Positions 44,645-53,878 are shown, counted from the first letter of the stretch. The stretch: 64,000 nt of DNA from Phormidium sp. FACHB-1136 (GCF_014697375.1 NZ_JACJRS010000006.1:1-64000), one strand, 5' to 3'. Numbers and translations: made by a program. The notes: generated from the sequence alone by a model not told the origin.

Positions 44645-46894
44645 ATGGTGATGGCTGCATCCTCGGTTCCCCAACCTGCCCAAGGTGCCCCCAACGGATG
44701 GCCGCGCTGGTGTGAGGGGCCAACGGGCAGCGGTAAAACTACCTGGTTGGTGGATCAGCTTTTGGATTGGGCTAACCCGGAGCGTCCCTCCCCCCTGGCA
44801 CCGGGGCAAACGGTGCTGGTGTTTGCGGCCATTGGCGACAATCGGCTCAGTTTGGCGGACTATCTCTCTAGCCGCATCCAGGGGCGAATTCCGCTGGTCA
44901 CCACCACCCCCAGCGGATTTATTCAGGATGAGGTGACGCTGTTTTGGCCGTTACTGGTGCCACACCTGGGGCCAATGCCGCAGTTTCCGTTGCAGCTTCG
45001 GCCCGAAAATGAGGAGGAATTTGCCACTCGCTTTTGGCAGGAACGGCTACGGGATGGGTCGATGGGGGTTGAGGGCTGGTCGGAGTCCCAGATGGTCAGC
45101 CGTGCCCTGGATTTTTTCAACATGGCGGCTTCAGCGACGATTCCCGCCGAGGACTTGCCGACCCTGTTGCCGGAGGGAATCCCCGCCGGATTTGCCCCGG
45201 AGGCGGTGTGGCGCACGGTGGGGGAGGCGTTGGTGGCTTGGCGTGACTGGTGCCTGAATCACAGCCTGCTCACCTACGGGGTGATGACCGAACTATACTG
45301 GCGCTACCTGCTGCCCCATCCGCTCTATCGCGAAAAATTGCTGGCCCGCTATGGGGGCGTTTGGGTGGATGACCTAGACGAGTATCCTGCTGTGGCCGCT
45401 GAGTGGCTGCGGCTGTTTATCGACCAGGGCCACCCGGTGGTGATGACCTGGAACCCCCAGGGCAAGGTGCGCCTGGGGGTACGCAGCGACCCAGATCGGT
45501 TGGAAACCCTGCGGGAGATCTGTGCGGTGGTGGAAACCCTGCCCCTGCCGGAGGGCACCCTAGCCAACCCCTGGGCCGATACCGTGGTGGAGTGGGTGGC
45601 CAATCCCCTGGCCTTACCGACGCCCTTAGATCCGTTCCATAGTCTGCAAACCACCTCCAGGGGGGCACTACTGCGGCAGGTGGGGGAGGTGATTGCCGAG
45701 GCGGTAGCGGCAAAACAGATTACCCCTGGGGAGATCGCCATTGTGGGGCCGGGGCTCGACACCATTGCCCGCTACACCCTGGCGGAAATTTTGTTGGGTC
45801 ACGGCATTCCCGTTGCTTCATTGAACGATCAGCGGCCCTTAATTCACTCACCCCTGGTACGGGCCTTGTTGACCCTGATCACCTTTGTCTATCCCAATCT
45901 AGGCCACCTGGCCGATGCCGACTCGGTAGCGGAAATGCTGGTGGTGCTCAGCCAACGGCCCCAGTCCCCCGATGTGGCCCCCTGGTTCGACACAGTGCAA
46001 ATTGACCCCGTGCGGGCGGAACTGCTGGTGGATCACTGCTTTGCCCCCCAGTTGGATCGGCCCCAACTGCTGCCCGTGGAGCGATTCGAGCGCTGGTATC
46101 GCCTCGGCTATAGGGCCACCCAATGCTACAACCACCTGCGCCAGTGGATTGCCCAACAGCAGGAGCAACAGCAGCAGCGGTTTATCCCTGGGGTGGTGGG
46201 CTTTTTGGATCGCGCCATCCAAACCTTCTACGGCGGCGGGCACCATCTCCCGGCAGACCAACTTACCGCCCTGCGAGAACTGGTGGAAACCGCCCAACAA
46301 TACTGGATGGTGGATAGCCAACTGCGCCAACGCGAACCCCAAGCTCCCCGGCGGTCGTCCTCCGCCCGCTACCCCAGCCCTGTGAGTGCCAGTTCCGTGA
46401 GTGCCAGTCCCGTTAGCTCTGCCCACTTTAGCCCCCCCACCGCCCAGATTCTCACCGAAAAAAGCGCCACCGAGCGGTTCATTACCCTGCTGCGCCAGGG
46501 CACCGTGGCCGCCAACCCCTACCCCGCCCAACCCATTGACCCCGCCCAGCAGGGGGTCACCTTGGCAACGGTGTTCCAGTACCGTTTGCAACGAATGCGC
46601 CACCGCTGGCACTTTTGGCTGGATATCGGTTCCCCCCGCTGGCTGGCCGCCGATAGTTTGTTTGGCTTCCCGATTTTTCTCTCCTCCTACGCCGGACGCC
46701 CCTGGCGCAGCGATGACCTCGAAGCCCTCCACCAAGCCCGCCTAGACCGTACCCTCCACGACCTCCTAGGCCGCGCCACCGAACGGGTTTTCCTCTGCCA
46801 TAGCGATCTCGCCGTCAGCGGTCAGGAACAGGTCGGCCCCCTACTCACCCTTCTCTCAGCCGCCAACCCAGCGACCAGCGACGAGGAAGCCTAG
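44645..46894 (+). CDS. SF1 helicase/AddB-like P-loop protein
   Basis: 749 aa from ATG 44645 (ATG 44651 also possible; the upstream frame to 44558 covers short direct repeats and is unlikely). Walker A is GPTGSGKTTWL, Walker B VWVDDLDEYPAV, then GEIAIVGPGLDTIARYT and SPLVRALLTL, which resemble the C-terminal region of UvrD/AddB proteins, and a motif VI-like RATERVFLCHSDLAV. The low-complexity SPVSASSVSASPVSSAHF linker near 600 is odd. Classical helicase motifs Ia, III and V are not clear, so helicase activity is uncertain. Annotators often call such cyanobacterial proteins recombinase-like. Confidence 0.7.
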   Translation: MVMAASSVPQPAQGAPNGWPRWCEGPTGSGKTTWLVDQLLDWANPERPSPLAPGQTVLVFAAIGDNRLSLADYLSSRIQGRIPLVTTTPSGFIQDEVTLFWPLLVPHLGPMPQFPLQLRPENEEEFATRFWQERLRDGSMGVEGWSESQMVSRALDFFNMAASATIPAEDLPTLLPEGIPAGFAPEAVWRTVGEALVAWRDWCLNHSLLTYGVMTELYWRYLLPHPLYREKLLARYGGVWVDDLDEYPAVAAEWLRLFIDQGHPVVMTWNPQGKVRLGVRSDPDRLETLREICAVVETLPLPEGTLANPWADTVVEWVANPLALPTPLDPFHSLQTTSRGALLRQVGEVIAEAVAAKQITPGEIAIVGPGLDTIARYTLAEILLGHGIPVASLNDQRPLIHSPLVRALLTLITFVYPNLGHLADADSVAEMLVVLSQRPQSPDVAPWFDTVQIDPVRAELLVDHCFAPQLDRPQLLPVERFERWYRLGYRATQCYNHLRQWIAQQQEQQQQRFIPGVVGFLDRAIQTFYGGGHHLPADQLTALRELVETAQQYWMVDSQLRQREPQAPRRSSSARYPSPVSASSVSASPVSSAHFSPPTAQILTEKSATERFITLLRQGTVAANPYPAQPIDPAQQGVTLATVFQYRLQRMRHRWHFWLDIGSPRWLAADSLFGFPIFLSSYAGRPWRSDDLEALHQARLDRTLHDLLGRATERVFLCHSDLAVSGQEQVGPLLTLLSAANPATSDEEA

Positions 46895-47339
46895 ATCCGG
46901 CCCGTTTACCCCCAGCCTCAGCGGGCGGGGCAACCCTGGTTGACTGGCACAAGGATCCTGCGTCGGGCGAGGAAACCTCTCCCCTACAGCGTGAGGCATG
47001 GGATATTTTCTATAACTTTTGCTAAAACAATTTGCTTTTATAAAAGATTAAGACTTGAAACGAAGACCTTAAATAACCATGTCATTGTAGCGACATTTAC
47101 CAAAGCAAATTCTACGATAGGGAAGTAAAGCAAAATTTATGGCTTTACCTCCCAGCGAAGGCGCTTAAGAGCTATTGGAAACAGCTTTTGGGCTGGTTTT
47201 TGGTGTCGTTATTTCGTGTTTTTGCCCAGGCTGTCTCAACATCTTTTCAGCCTTTAGCCGCTACGTTTTGACCGTGTTTTCGTGCATTTGTGGTGTCTAG
47301 GCATTGCAGATCAAATCCTATTGCGTTTGGAGACTTATT
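46895..47339 (+). other. Intergenic region before ppsA
   Basis: About 445 bp; the first part has a member of the short dispersed repeat (gggcgaggaaacctctcccctac, 46964-46986). The remainder is AT-richer and should carry the ppsA promoter and a long leader. No supported operator or RNA. Confidence 0.5.
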
Positions 47340-49865
47340 ATGGTGCTATCTCATCGTCCAGAAGGCAACCTCTCCAGTCAACACTCTAAGGAAAACTCCT
47401 TTATCCTCTGGTTTGAGGAAGTCGGCATCGATGATATTCCTCTGGTGGGCGGCAAGAATGCCTCTTTGGGGGAAATGATTCAGCAGTTGGGTTCCAAGGG
47501 CGTGAACGTGCCCACGGGCTTTGCCACCACCGCCTTTGCCTACCGCTACTTTATTGAAAAGGCCGGACTGGAAGCGCAACTGCGGGAACTGTTTGCCGAA
47601 CTGGATCTCGATGATGTGCTGGATCTGCGGGCACGGGGTAAGCAGGCTCGTTCCATGGTGATGAACACTCCCTTCCCCCCCGAACTGGAAGCGGCGATTA
47701 GTAGCGCCTACCTGCGGCTGTGCGACCGCTACGGCCAAGATCAGGAATTCTGTGAGCGCTTCGAGGGCGAGTATGCCGATGAGTGCCGCAAGTTCTCCAG
47801 CGATCTGGATGTGGCGGTGCGTTCCTCGGCAACGGCGGAAGACCTGCCCGATGCCAGCTTTGCCGGACAGCAGGAAACCTACCTGAACGTCCACGGCGTA
47901 AAGGGCGTGGTGGAAGCCTGCCACAAGTGCTTTGCGTCGCTGTTCACCGACCGGGCCATCTCCTACCGCCACCAGTACGCCGAGCGGATTGACGGCTTCG
48001 ACGAATTTTCCGTCGCCCTGTCCGTGGGTGTGCAAAAGATGGTGCGGTCTGACCTGGCCACCTCCGGCGTGATGTTCTCCATTGATACGGAAACCGGGTT
48101 TAAGAACGCTGCCCTGATCACCGCCGCCTACGGCTTGGGCGAAAACGTGGTGCAGGGGGCCGTCAACCCCGATGAATACTTTGTCTTCAAGCCCACCCTC
48201 AAGGATGGCAAGCGCCCCATCCTTAACAAGCGTCTGGGCAGCAAAGAGATCAAAATGATCTACGACATCGGCGGCGGCAAGGAAACCAAGAACGTACCCG
48301 TGGCCGAACCTGACCGCAAGAAGTTCTGCATCAGCGACGATGAAGCCCTCATCCTCGCCAAGTGGGCCTGCATCATTGAAGACCACTACAGCGCACACCG
48401 GGGCAAAGAAACCCCGATGGACATTGAGTGGGCCAAGGACGGCATGACCGGGGAACTGTACATTGTGCAGGCGCGGCCTGAAACGGTGCAGTCCCAGAAA
48501 TCTGGCAGCGTGATCAAAAACTACAAGCTGCAAGGCACCAGCGAGGTGATCACCACCGGACGGGCGGTCGGCGAAATGATCGGCGCAGGCAAGGCCCGCG
48601 TAATCATGGATGTCCACCGCATCGCTGAGTTCCAAGAAGGGGAAGTGCTCGTCACCAACCGCACCGACCCCGACTGGGAACCGATCATGAAAAAATCCAG
48701 CGCCATCATCACCAACCAGGGTGGGCGCACCTGCCACGCCGCCATCATTGCGCGGGAAATGGGCATTCCGGCCATCGTCGGCTGCGGCGATGCCACAGAG
48801 GTGATCAAGCCGGGACAGGAAGTGACGGTCTCCTGTGCCGAGGGTGAAGAAGGACGGGTTTATGCCGGGATGGTGCCCTTCGAGGTGATCGAAACGCCCC
48901 TGGATAACCTGCCCCGCACCCGCACCAAGATCCTGATGAACGTGGGCAACCCTGAAGAAGCCTTTGGCCTGTCCGCCATTCCCTGCGATGGCGTCGGTCT
49001 GGCCCGGTTGGAATTCATCATCGCCAACCAGATTAAGGCTCACCCCCTGGCCCTAATGAACTTCGATAAGCTCGAAGACAAGGCCGCCAAGTGGGAAATC
49101 TCCCAACTCACCGCCAACTACGACAACAAGCCAGAGTTCTTCGTAGACAAACTGGCCACGGGCGTAGGGATGATCGCCGCCGCCTTCTATCCCAACCCCG
49201 TTGTCGTCCGCATGTCGGACTTCAAGAGCAACGAGTACGCCAACCTAATCGGCGGTCGCGAGTTTGAACCCCACGAAGAAAACCCGATGATCGGCTGGCG
49301 CGGCGCATCCCGCTACTACGATCCCAAGTACACCGAAGCCTACGGCCTAGAGTGTAAGGCGATCAAGCGCGTCCGCGATGACATGGGCCTCACCAATGTC
49401 ATCCCCATGATTCCCTTCTGCCGCACCCCCGAAGAGGGCAAGCGCGTGCTAGAAACCATGGAAAAATACGGCCTCAAGCGCGGCGAAAATGGCCTGGAAG
49501 TCTACGTCATGTGCGAGATTCCCAGCAATGTCATCCTGGCCGACCAGTTTGCGGAAGTCTTCGATGGCTTCTCCATCGGCTCCAACGACCTCACCCAGCT
49601 CACCCTGGGTCTGGATCGCGACTCTGCCCTGGTGGCCCACATCTTTGACGAACGCAACGCCGGGGTGAAGGAACTGGTGCGCCAAGTCATCACCCGCGCC
49701 AAAGCCACCGGACGCAAGATCGGCATCTGCGGACAGGCCCCCAGCGATTACCCAGAATTCGCCGCCTTCTTGGTGGAACTGGGCATCGATTCCATCAGCC
49801 TCAACCCCGACACGGTGTTGAAAACCATGCTGGAAATCGCCAAAACCGAAGACCGGGTGGGCTAG
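47340..49865 (+). CDS. ppsA: Phosphoenolpyruvate synthase
   Basis: 841 aa from ATG 47340 (the TTG at 47304 is weaker). N-terminal ATP-grasp domain (GGKNASLGEMI; RSSATAEDLPDASFAGQQET), the swivelling His domain (GGRTCHAAIIAREMGIPA, phospho-His) and the C-terminal PEP-binding barrel (RMSDFKSNEYANL; GSNDLTQLTLGLDRD; GICGQAPSDYPEF). It converts pyruvate + ATP to PEP + AMP + phosphate for gluconeogenesis. The long antisense frame over it is a codon shadow. It is the last core gene before the accessory island. Confidence 0.95.
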   Translation: MVLSHRPEGNLSSQHSKENSFILWFEEVGIDDIPLVGGKNASLGEMIQQLGSKGVNVPTGFATTAFAYRYFIEKAGLEAQLRELFAELDLDDVLDLRARGKQARSMVMNTPFPPELEAAISSAYLRLCDRYGQDQEFCERFEGEYADECRKFSSDLDVAVRSSATAEDLPDASFAGQQETYLNVHGVKGVVEACHKCFASLFTDRAISYRHQYAERIDGFDEFSVALSVGVQKMVRSDLATSGVMFSIDTETGFKNAALITAAYGLGENVVQGAVNPDEYFVFKPTLKDGKRPILNKRLGSKEIKMIYDIGGGKETKNVPVAEPDRKKFCISDDEALILAKWACIIEDHYSAHRGKETPMDIEWAKDGMTGELYIVQARPETVQSQKSGSVIKNYKLQGTSEVITTGRAVGEMIGAGKARVIMDVHRIAEFQEGEVLVTNRTDPDWEPIMKKSSAIITNQGGRTCHAAIIAREMGIPAIVGCGDATEVIKPGQEVTVSCAEGEEGRVYAGMVPFEVIETPLDNLPRTRTKILMNVGNPEEAFGLSAIPCDGVGLARLEFIIANQIKAHPLALMNFDKLEDKAAKWEISQLTANYDNKPEFFVDKLATGVGMIAAAFYPNPVVVRMSDFKSNEYANLIGGREFEPHEENPMIGWRGASRYYDPKYTEAYGLECKAIKRVRDDMGLTNVIPMIPFCRTPEEGKRVLETMEKYGLKRGENGLEVYVMCEIPSNVILADQFAEVFDGFSIGSNDLTQLTLGLDRDSALVAHIFDERNAGVKELVRQVITRAKATGRKIGICGQAPSDYPEFAAFLVELGIDSISLNPDTVLKTMLEIAKTEDRVG

Positions 49866-50185
49866 GGTTACGCTCTTGCTAGGCTGAATAGCTAACCTCT
49901 GGGGTGGGTGTGGTTTAGGCCATGCCTGCCCCTTTGGTCTCTGGCTATACTTGTATCTGACTTTAGTGTCAGCGCAAGGAATCGACCTTTCTGGCTTTGC
50001 AATCAAATGTATAAAAAGATACTTTTTATGATGTCAAGGTCTATGCATCGGAGCATGACATTTCATACTTGTAGCGAATGAGGTGTAGTTCATTTATTAC
50101 ATGGGTCATGGTTGATGCCACTTAGTTTCATTTGTTATGATCAGGCTCAAAGAATCCAGACAATCTGGGAATCAGGGAAGTTACC
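49866..50185 (+). other. AT-rich transition into the island
   Basis: About 320 bp in which composition changes from GC-rich to AT-rich near 49980. The region should hold the promoter of the 50186 gene. No integrase, tRNA or attachment-site repeat was seen. Confidence 0.5.
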
Positions 50186-50608
50186 ATGCCTAATGACAAA
50201 AGCCATCAATCAATCAATATTTCTGGAAGTCAGCTTAAAAATAATCAGTTTGGGCAGTCAGGCAGAGATCTGACTCAGAATCAAAGAAATTCTGACGATA
50301 TCCAGGCCGAAATTAGGCTTGAGGATATTATTGCACTCTTTAATCAGCTTAAGGATTTGATTAACTCTGCCGAAATGCCCCCCGAAAAAGCATCACGCTC
50401 TTTGAGCTATGTGGAAATAGCAGAAGAGGAAATAAAAGGACAAGAAGGCAATAAAGATTTTGCGGCAGCAAATCTAAAGAGGCTGGTTTCAACCTTGGAA
50501 AATACAGATAAGGCAATGGAATCTAGTCAAAATATTCTAGAAAAAGCGAAGCCATTGCTGATGCCCATATTCAAATATTTAGGATTAGCAGCGGGGACTT
50601 TTCTTTAG
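50186..50608 (+). CDS. Tag-bearing hypothetical protein 1 of AT-rich pair
   Basis: 140 aa, AT-rich codons. Residues 9-33 carry a patterned tag SI-N-IS-x-S-x5-QF-x-Q-x2-RD-x2-QNQ that aligns without gaps to residues 9-33 of the next gene's product. The rest is helical: EIRLEDIIALFNQLKDLI and a charged coiled-coil-like segment, ending in a mildly hydrophobic FKYLGLAAGTFL. No signal peptide. AGGGAAG lies 6 nt before the ATG. The gene is 52 bp upstream of its partner. No family or function is assigned; the shared tag suggests the products meet the same partner or one another. Confidence 0.65.
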   Translation: MPNDKSHQSINISGSQLKNNQFGQSGRDLTQNQRNSDDIQAEIRLEDIIALFNQLKDLINSAEMPPEKASRSLSYVEIAEEEIKGQEGNKDFAAANLKRLVSTLENTDKAMESSQNILEKAKPLLMPIFKYLGLAAGTFL

Positions 50609-50660
50609 CCTCAATCTTGCCTCGCATTAAATTTGTCAATGAAAATCAAAGTGGATTGAA

Positions 50661-52106
50661 ATGCACAACGAAAATTTTGAGCAAAGCATTGATATTTCTA
50701 ATTCTTCAGTCGAAGGTAGCCAGTTCTCGCAAGCTCAAAGGGATTCAATTCAAAACCAAGCAAGCTTTCAAGGCAATAATAATAACCACATCACTAATGT
50801 CTGGAACACGCTTGTAGGCCCATCTTTAGAGGAGGTTACCGCCTTCCTAAATCAATCCTTTAAGTCTTTGGGGAAAGCCATAAAGCAGAATGATTATCAC
50901 AAAGATATTATTTCTCTTAAGAGAGAACAGATTCAAAATGAAATAGATTATCACTACTGGCCTTTTAATATCAGCAGGAGTGATATCTGCGATTTATTTT
51001 TATCACAAACCAATAAGCTTCTAGTTCTTCCGGCTCCGCCTCAGATTAGCGTGGAAAATCCCTTTTCCACGCACTTTGAATCAATCCGAAGTAAGAATGA
51101 GTATAAACTTGATATTTTAGCCAAAAAGTACTATGCGCTCAGTAGTCGGAATAATACTGTTCTTTCAGATAAATCTGATTCTGCAACCTGTCTAAATGTT
51201 TTCAAAGAGCCCATAGACAAGGCTCATGCATTTATATTTTGCAAGAATTTCTCAGGCATTCCCCTCCTCATCTTAAATAGTCAAATAAATTATGACGAGG
51301 TTTACATATACGTCACTATGACCTCTCCTATGCAGGAGATTAATTCTTCTGAAGAAGAGGATAAAAAGTTTGTTTCGGTAGATCCTGTGCAATTTTCTCT
51401 AGCAGCTTTTAACTGGAGAGAAGTGTATAACTCCCTAAAAGTTGATCACGATCACCATGAATGCATTAAACAAATTTTAGATGCAATAGTGACAATGCAT
51501 GAAGCAGCCTTAGTTTGGATGTCAGATCTTTATTGCCTAAGAAAAGGCTGGAATTACGATTCATATCATGATCCTCACTTTTTCAAATATTTTGATGAAA
51601 AAAAGACTCCTGATTACTTGAAGAGTTGGCTAGAGCCTTTTCATCAGTCACTTTTGCGTTTGAGTGATTATATTCAAGCCCAATTATTGAAAAAGGAAAA
51701 GGATAAACAGGAACAACTTCACAGAGAGCAACAAAAAACCTACCAAGAAGAGACGGTGACACATTCTGGACAAGATGGCTACGGTGCTTTTCTTAGCTTG
51801 CTCGGGATGATTGGAGGAATCATCTTAGCTTCTTTATTACTTTCGTTAGCAACAGGATCTCAGCCGCAAAAACTAGACGCTGACCAGGAGCAATCTTATT
51901 TGAATGACCTTAACAATGCTATCGAGCATTGGGATATACAGACTTCTCAGAGGAGTATATCTTATCTACGTAGAAGTGAGGATCCTTGTGTCTCAAATCT
52001 TGCCATTATGCTTCAGAGGAGTCTAAATCATCATGGAGCAGAAGGATTTAGGAATTTTGAACCTATAAAAAATCAATTAAGCAATCAGTTTGGTTGTGAA
52101 TTTTGA
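50661..52106 (+). CDS. Tag-bearing membrane hypothetical protein 2 of AT-rich pair
   Basis: 481 aa. Residues 9-33 repeat the tag of protein 1 (SI-D-IS..S, QF-x-Q, RD, QNQ) and continue into FQGNNNNHITNVW. The large soluble middle (50-365) is unrecognised, rich in aromatic and charged residues, including the His-rich DHDHHECIKQILDAI. A charged helix (EKDKQEQLHREQQ) leads to a single membrane segment (about 374-397, FLSLLGMIGGIILASLLLSL) and an ~85-residue C-terminal tail on the far side with two Cys. The composition is AT-rich, as in protein 1. A membrane-attached effector or receptor is possible, but this is inference. Confidence 0.6.
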   Translation: MHNENFEQSIDISNSSVEGSQFSQAQRDSIQNQASFQGNNNNHITNVWNTLVGPSLEEVTAFLNQSFKSLGKAIKQNDYHKDIISLKREQIQNEIDYHYWPFNISRSDICDLFLSQTNKLLVLPAPPQISVENPFSTHFESIRSKNEYKLDILAKKYYALSSRNNTVLSDKSDSATCLNVFKEPIDKAHAFIFCKNFSGIPLLILNSQINYDEVYIYVTMTSPMQEINSSEEEDKKFVSVDPVQFSLAAFNWREVYNSLKVDHDHHECIKQILDAIVTMHEAALVWMSDLYCLRKGWNYDSYHDPHFFKYFDEKKTPDYLKSWLEPFHQSLLRLSDYIQAQLLKKEKDKQEQLHREQQKTYQEETVTHSGQDGYGAFLSLLGMIGGIILASLLLSLATGSQPQKLDADQEQSYLNDLNNAIEHWDIQTSQRSISYLRRSEDPCVSNLAIMLQRSLNHHGAEGFRNFEPIKNQLSNQFGCEF

Positions 52107-52121
52107 TTTGTGATCCTGGGG

Positions 52122-52346
52122 TTAGTCATAGAAACTTTTGCGGTGCTGACATTGGCCCAGAATAACTACTTGGTTTTCATCATCAACTTTATAGCGTAGA
52201 CGATAATCACCCATACGAATACAATACTCAGCCCCCATACCCTTAAGCTTCAGCGCACCATCCGGGCGTGGCTCCTCCGCCAGCAGCCGTATTTTCTTGA
52301 GAACGCACTGGTAGACTTGCTCCGGCGATACACAACACTGCCTCAT
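52122..52346 (-). CDS. RelE/ParE-type toxin, N-terminally replaced
   Basis: 74 aa. The C-terminal part is clearly RelE-like: VLKKIRLLAEEPRP, ALKLKGMGAEYCIRMGDYRLRYKV, quoted in part, and the conserved end ILGQCQHRKSFYD with basic catalytic residues. The first ~18 residues are encoded by the edge of leader copy A (52341-52388), so the usual N-terminal helix has been lost to recombination. Without it the toxin may be inactive. No antitoxin lies beside it. Two decayed copies of its 3' end exist at 55471 and 57377. Confidence 0.7.
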   Translation of the reverse strand: MRQCCVSPEQVYQCVLKKIRLLAEEPRPDGALKLKGMGAEYCIRMGDYRLRYKVDDENQVVILGQCQHRKSFYD

Positions 52347-52388
52347 CCTAGTCAGGCATAATGGGAGGTAGGTACATTATTGTCATCC
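52341..52388 (+). repeat. Leader repeat, copy A (before DUF2283 gene)
   Basis: The segment ctcatcctagtcaggcataatgggaggtaggtaca (given for the pattern: agtcaggcataat then gggaggtaggtaca) and gtcatcc recurs at 58515-58562 and, diverged, at 61674-61733. It lies 23 bp before the DUF2283 gene and includes the start of the truncated toxin on the other strand. Its constant place suggests a shared promoter or recombination site. Confidence 0.8.
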
Positions 52389-52410
52389 CCCTAAAGTCTG
52401 GTAAGAGACT

Positions 52411-52608
52411 ATGGACACCCTAAAGATCTACTACGACGAACTTGGCAAAACTCTAACCGTCTGGTTCGGTGATCCATCCGAGGAGTTTATTGCCGAAGAA
52501 ACTGGGGAGGAGGTGCTATTGATGAAGAATCATGCTGGTACCGTGATTGGTTTTGAGCGCTTAAACTATGAACCGACCAAAGACAAAATTTTCAAAATCG
52601 AAGAATGA
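52411..52608 (+). CDS. DUF2283 protein, copy 1
   Basis: 65 aa, a small beta-rich protein of the DUF2283 type: LKIYYDELGKTLTVWFGDP, then EEFIAEETGEEVLLMKN and a C-terminal IGFERLNY. Members are frequent in cyanobacteria beside toxin-antitoxin genes, and their role is unknown. The TGA (52606-52608) overlaps the ATG of the next gene, so the pair is translationally coupled. A paralogue with about 80% identity is at 59279. Confidence 0.8.
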   Translation: MDTLKIYYDELGKTLTVWFGDPSEEFIAEETGEEVLLMKNHAGTVIGFERLNYEPTKDKIFKIEE

Positions 52609-52856
52609 TGCAGCTAAAACCGCGTGACATCGCCATCCAAAACAGCACACTCAAAGTTCTAATCCAAGAACTTGGTCAAGAATGTGAACGGGTGATGGAG
52701 CTAATTTCACAGCTTCAGTTATCTAACTTGCAAGAAGACCAAAAAATCGAAATTCTTTCTGGCCTAATTGTCTCATCCATCCATCTAAGTAGCCATTGCG
52801 ACGAAGCTTTCCAAGGTTTACTGGCAGATGAAATAGACCATTTATCAGAGATTTAA
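52605..52856 (+). CDS. 83-aa helical partner of DUF2283, copy 1
   Basis: Starts inside the stop of the DUF2283 gene (ATGATG). The 83-aa product is helical and acidic: PRDIAIQNSTLKVLIQELGQ, MELISQLQLSNLQEDQKIEI and a C-terminal DEIDHLSEI. No known family was recognised. The same coupled pair recurs at 59279-59724 with few changes, so the two genes move or duplicate together. An antitoxin-like or adaptor role is guessed from context only. Confidence 0.7.
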   Translation: MMQLKPRDIAIQNSTLKVLIQELGQECERVMELISQLQLSNLQEDQKIEILSGLIVSSIHLSSHCDEAFQGLLADEIDHLSEI

Positions 52857-52921
52857 CTTGCAGCTTTGGGGATACGTAGCGTTCCTAATGTCTATTCAAA
52901 AGGCCATTCTGGAGGCTTGGC

Positions 52922-53221
52922 ATGACTACTTTGACCCTTGAAACAGAACCCCTTGCGGTAGCAATCTCCTTTGAAGCTGACAAGCTCATCGTTGAACTTG
53001 CTGACGGTCGCAGTCTAGTTGTGCCTTTGGTATGGTATCCCCGTCTTATGCATGGATCTAAGCAAGAAAGGGCCAACTGGCAATTGTTGGGTGAAGGATA
53101 TGCCATCGAATGGCCCGATCTCGATGAGCATATTGGCATGGAAGGCTTACTCGCAGGTCGTCGCAGTAGCGAAAGCCAACGTTCCCTCGACCGCTGGCTC
53201 CTTAGCCGCCAAGAAAAATAA
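52922..53221 (+). CDS. DUF2442 protein
   Basis: 99 aa. The DUF2442 pattern is present: SFEADKLIVELADGRSLVVPL, RLMHGSKQERANWQLLG and YAIEWPDLDEHI. In other genomes DUF2442 genes sit with DUF4160 or BrnT/RelE-like genes in toxin-antitoxin-like pairs; here the preceding neighbour is the 83-aa gene and the next is an antitoxin, 44 bp downstream. A nucleic-acid-related role is assumed for the family but unproven. Confidence 0.8.
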   Translation: MTTLTLETEPLAVAISFEADKLIVELADGRSLVVPLVWYPRLMHGSKQERANWQLLGEGYAIEWPDLDEHIGMEGLLAGRRSSESQRSLDRWLLSRQEK

Positions 53222-53265
53222 AGCCAAGGCTACAATTGTCCATAGGTTATTTCCGCTGGTGCTGT

Positions 53266-53520
53266 ATGGCCATCCTCATCTCTCTACCCCCCGACCTTGA
53301 AGCCAAACTTCAGGCCAAGGCCGAACGCCAAGGACAAGACATCGCCATTGTCGCCGCCGACCTCCTCAGCGACATCCTAGAATGGGACGACGACGACAAT
53401 GAAGCCGCCATCCAAGGCATCCAGAAAGGACTAGATGACTTTGAAGCAGGGCAGTTTCGTAACTTCAGCGACTTTGCCGCCGAACAGCGCCGTAAATATG
53501 ACTTGCCTCCTAACCCATGA
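53266..53520 (+). CDS. Antitoxin of the 53517 ParE-type toxin
   Basis: 84 aa from ATG 53266, where the homology to the 60376 copy begins. The N-terminal MAILISLPPDLEAKL and KAERQGQDIAIVAADLL have the strand-helix-helix look of RHH-type antitoxins; the C-terminal part (GLDDFEAGQFRNFSDFA) is the toxin-binding tail. The TGA at 53518-53520 overlaps the toxin ATG, typical of coupled modules. A second copy with another C-terminus is at 60376. Confidence 0.78.
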   Translation: MAILISLPPDLEAKLQAKAERQGQDIAIVAADLLSDILEWDDDDNEAAIQGIQKGLDDFEAGQFRNFSDFAAEQRRKYDLPPNP

Positions 53521-53861
53521 TGTATCAAGTCGAAATTTCCAGCGTCGCTGAGGCTGAAGCTGATCAGGCATTTTTATGGATGGCCCAACAGATTTCTCAA
53601 GAGGCCGCTAAACAATGGTATCAAGGTTTACTTCAGGCCATTGAGTCTCTAGCCAAAATGCCAAGACGTTGCCCACTGGCACCAGAGAACAGTGCTTTTA
53701 GTGTAGAAATTCGGCAATTGCTATACGGCAAAGGACGGGGTAAATATCGAGTCATCTTTACTATTGTCGAGGATGCCAATAGCCTTACGATTCGTATTCT
53801 TCATATTCGCCATTCTGCTAAACAAAGATTAAATGATAGCTCTTTGGATGAAACCAACTAG
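53517..53861 (+). CDS. ParE/RelE-superfamily toxin
   Basis: 114 aa. The pattern is VEISSVAEAEADQAFLWM, then AKQWYQGLLQAIESLAKMP and the C-terminal IRQLLYGKGRGKYRVIFTIVEDA, ILHIRHSAKQRL, the R..Y..H.R core of ParE toxins. It overlaps the antitoxin stop. ParE members inhibit gyrase and RelE members cut mRNA at the ribosome; the full-length sequence with GKGRGKYRVIF favours ParE. The module looks intact. Confidence 0.85.
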   Translation: MMYQVEISSVAEAEADQAFLWMAQQISQEAAKQWYQGLLQAIESLAKMPRRCPLAPENSAFSVEIRQLLYGKGRGKYRVIFTIVEDANSLTIRILHIRHSAKQRLNDSSLDETN

Positions 53862-53878
53862 ATTTATCCTTAAGAACT

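Noticed and set aside
45899-46735. 278-codon minus-strand frame over the SF1-like gene
   Set aside because: Antisense to a protein with clear motifs; Gly/His-rich shadow composition.
46940-47128. 62-codon frame before ppsA
   Set aside because: Starts inside a dispersed repeat and has no coding character.
47346-49043. 565-codon minus-strand open frame over ppsA
   Set aside because: It is exactly antisense to a well conserved enzyme in GC-rich DNA; the composition (His/Gly/Val-rich) is that of a codon shadow.
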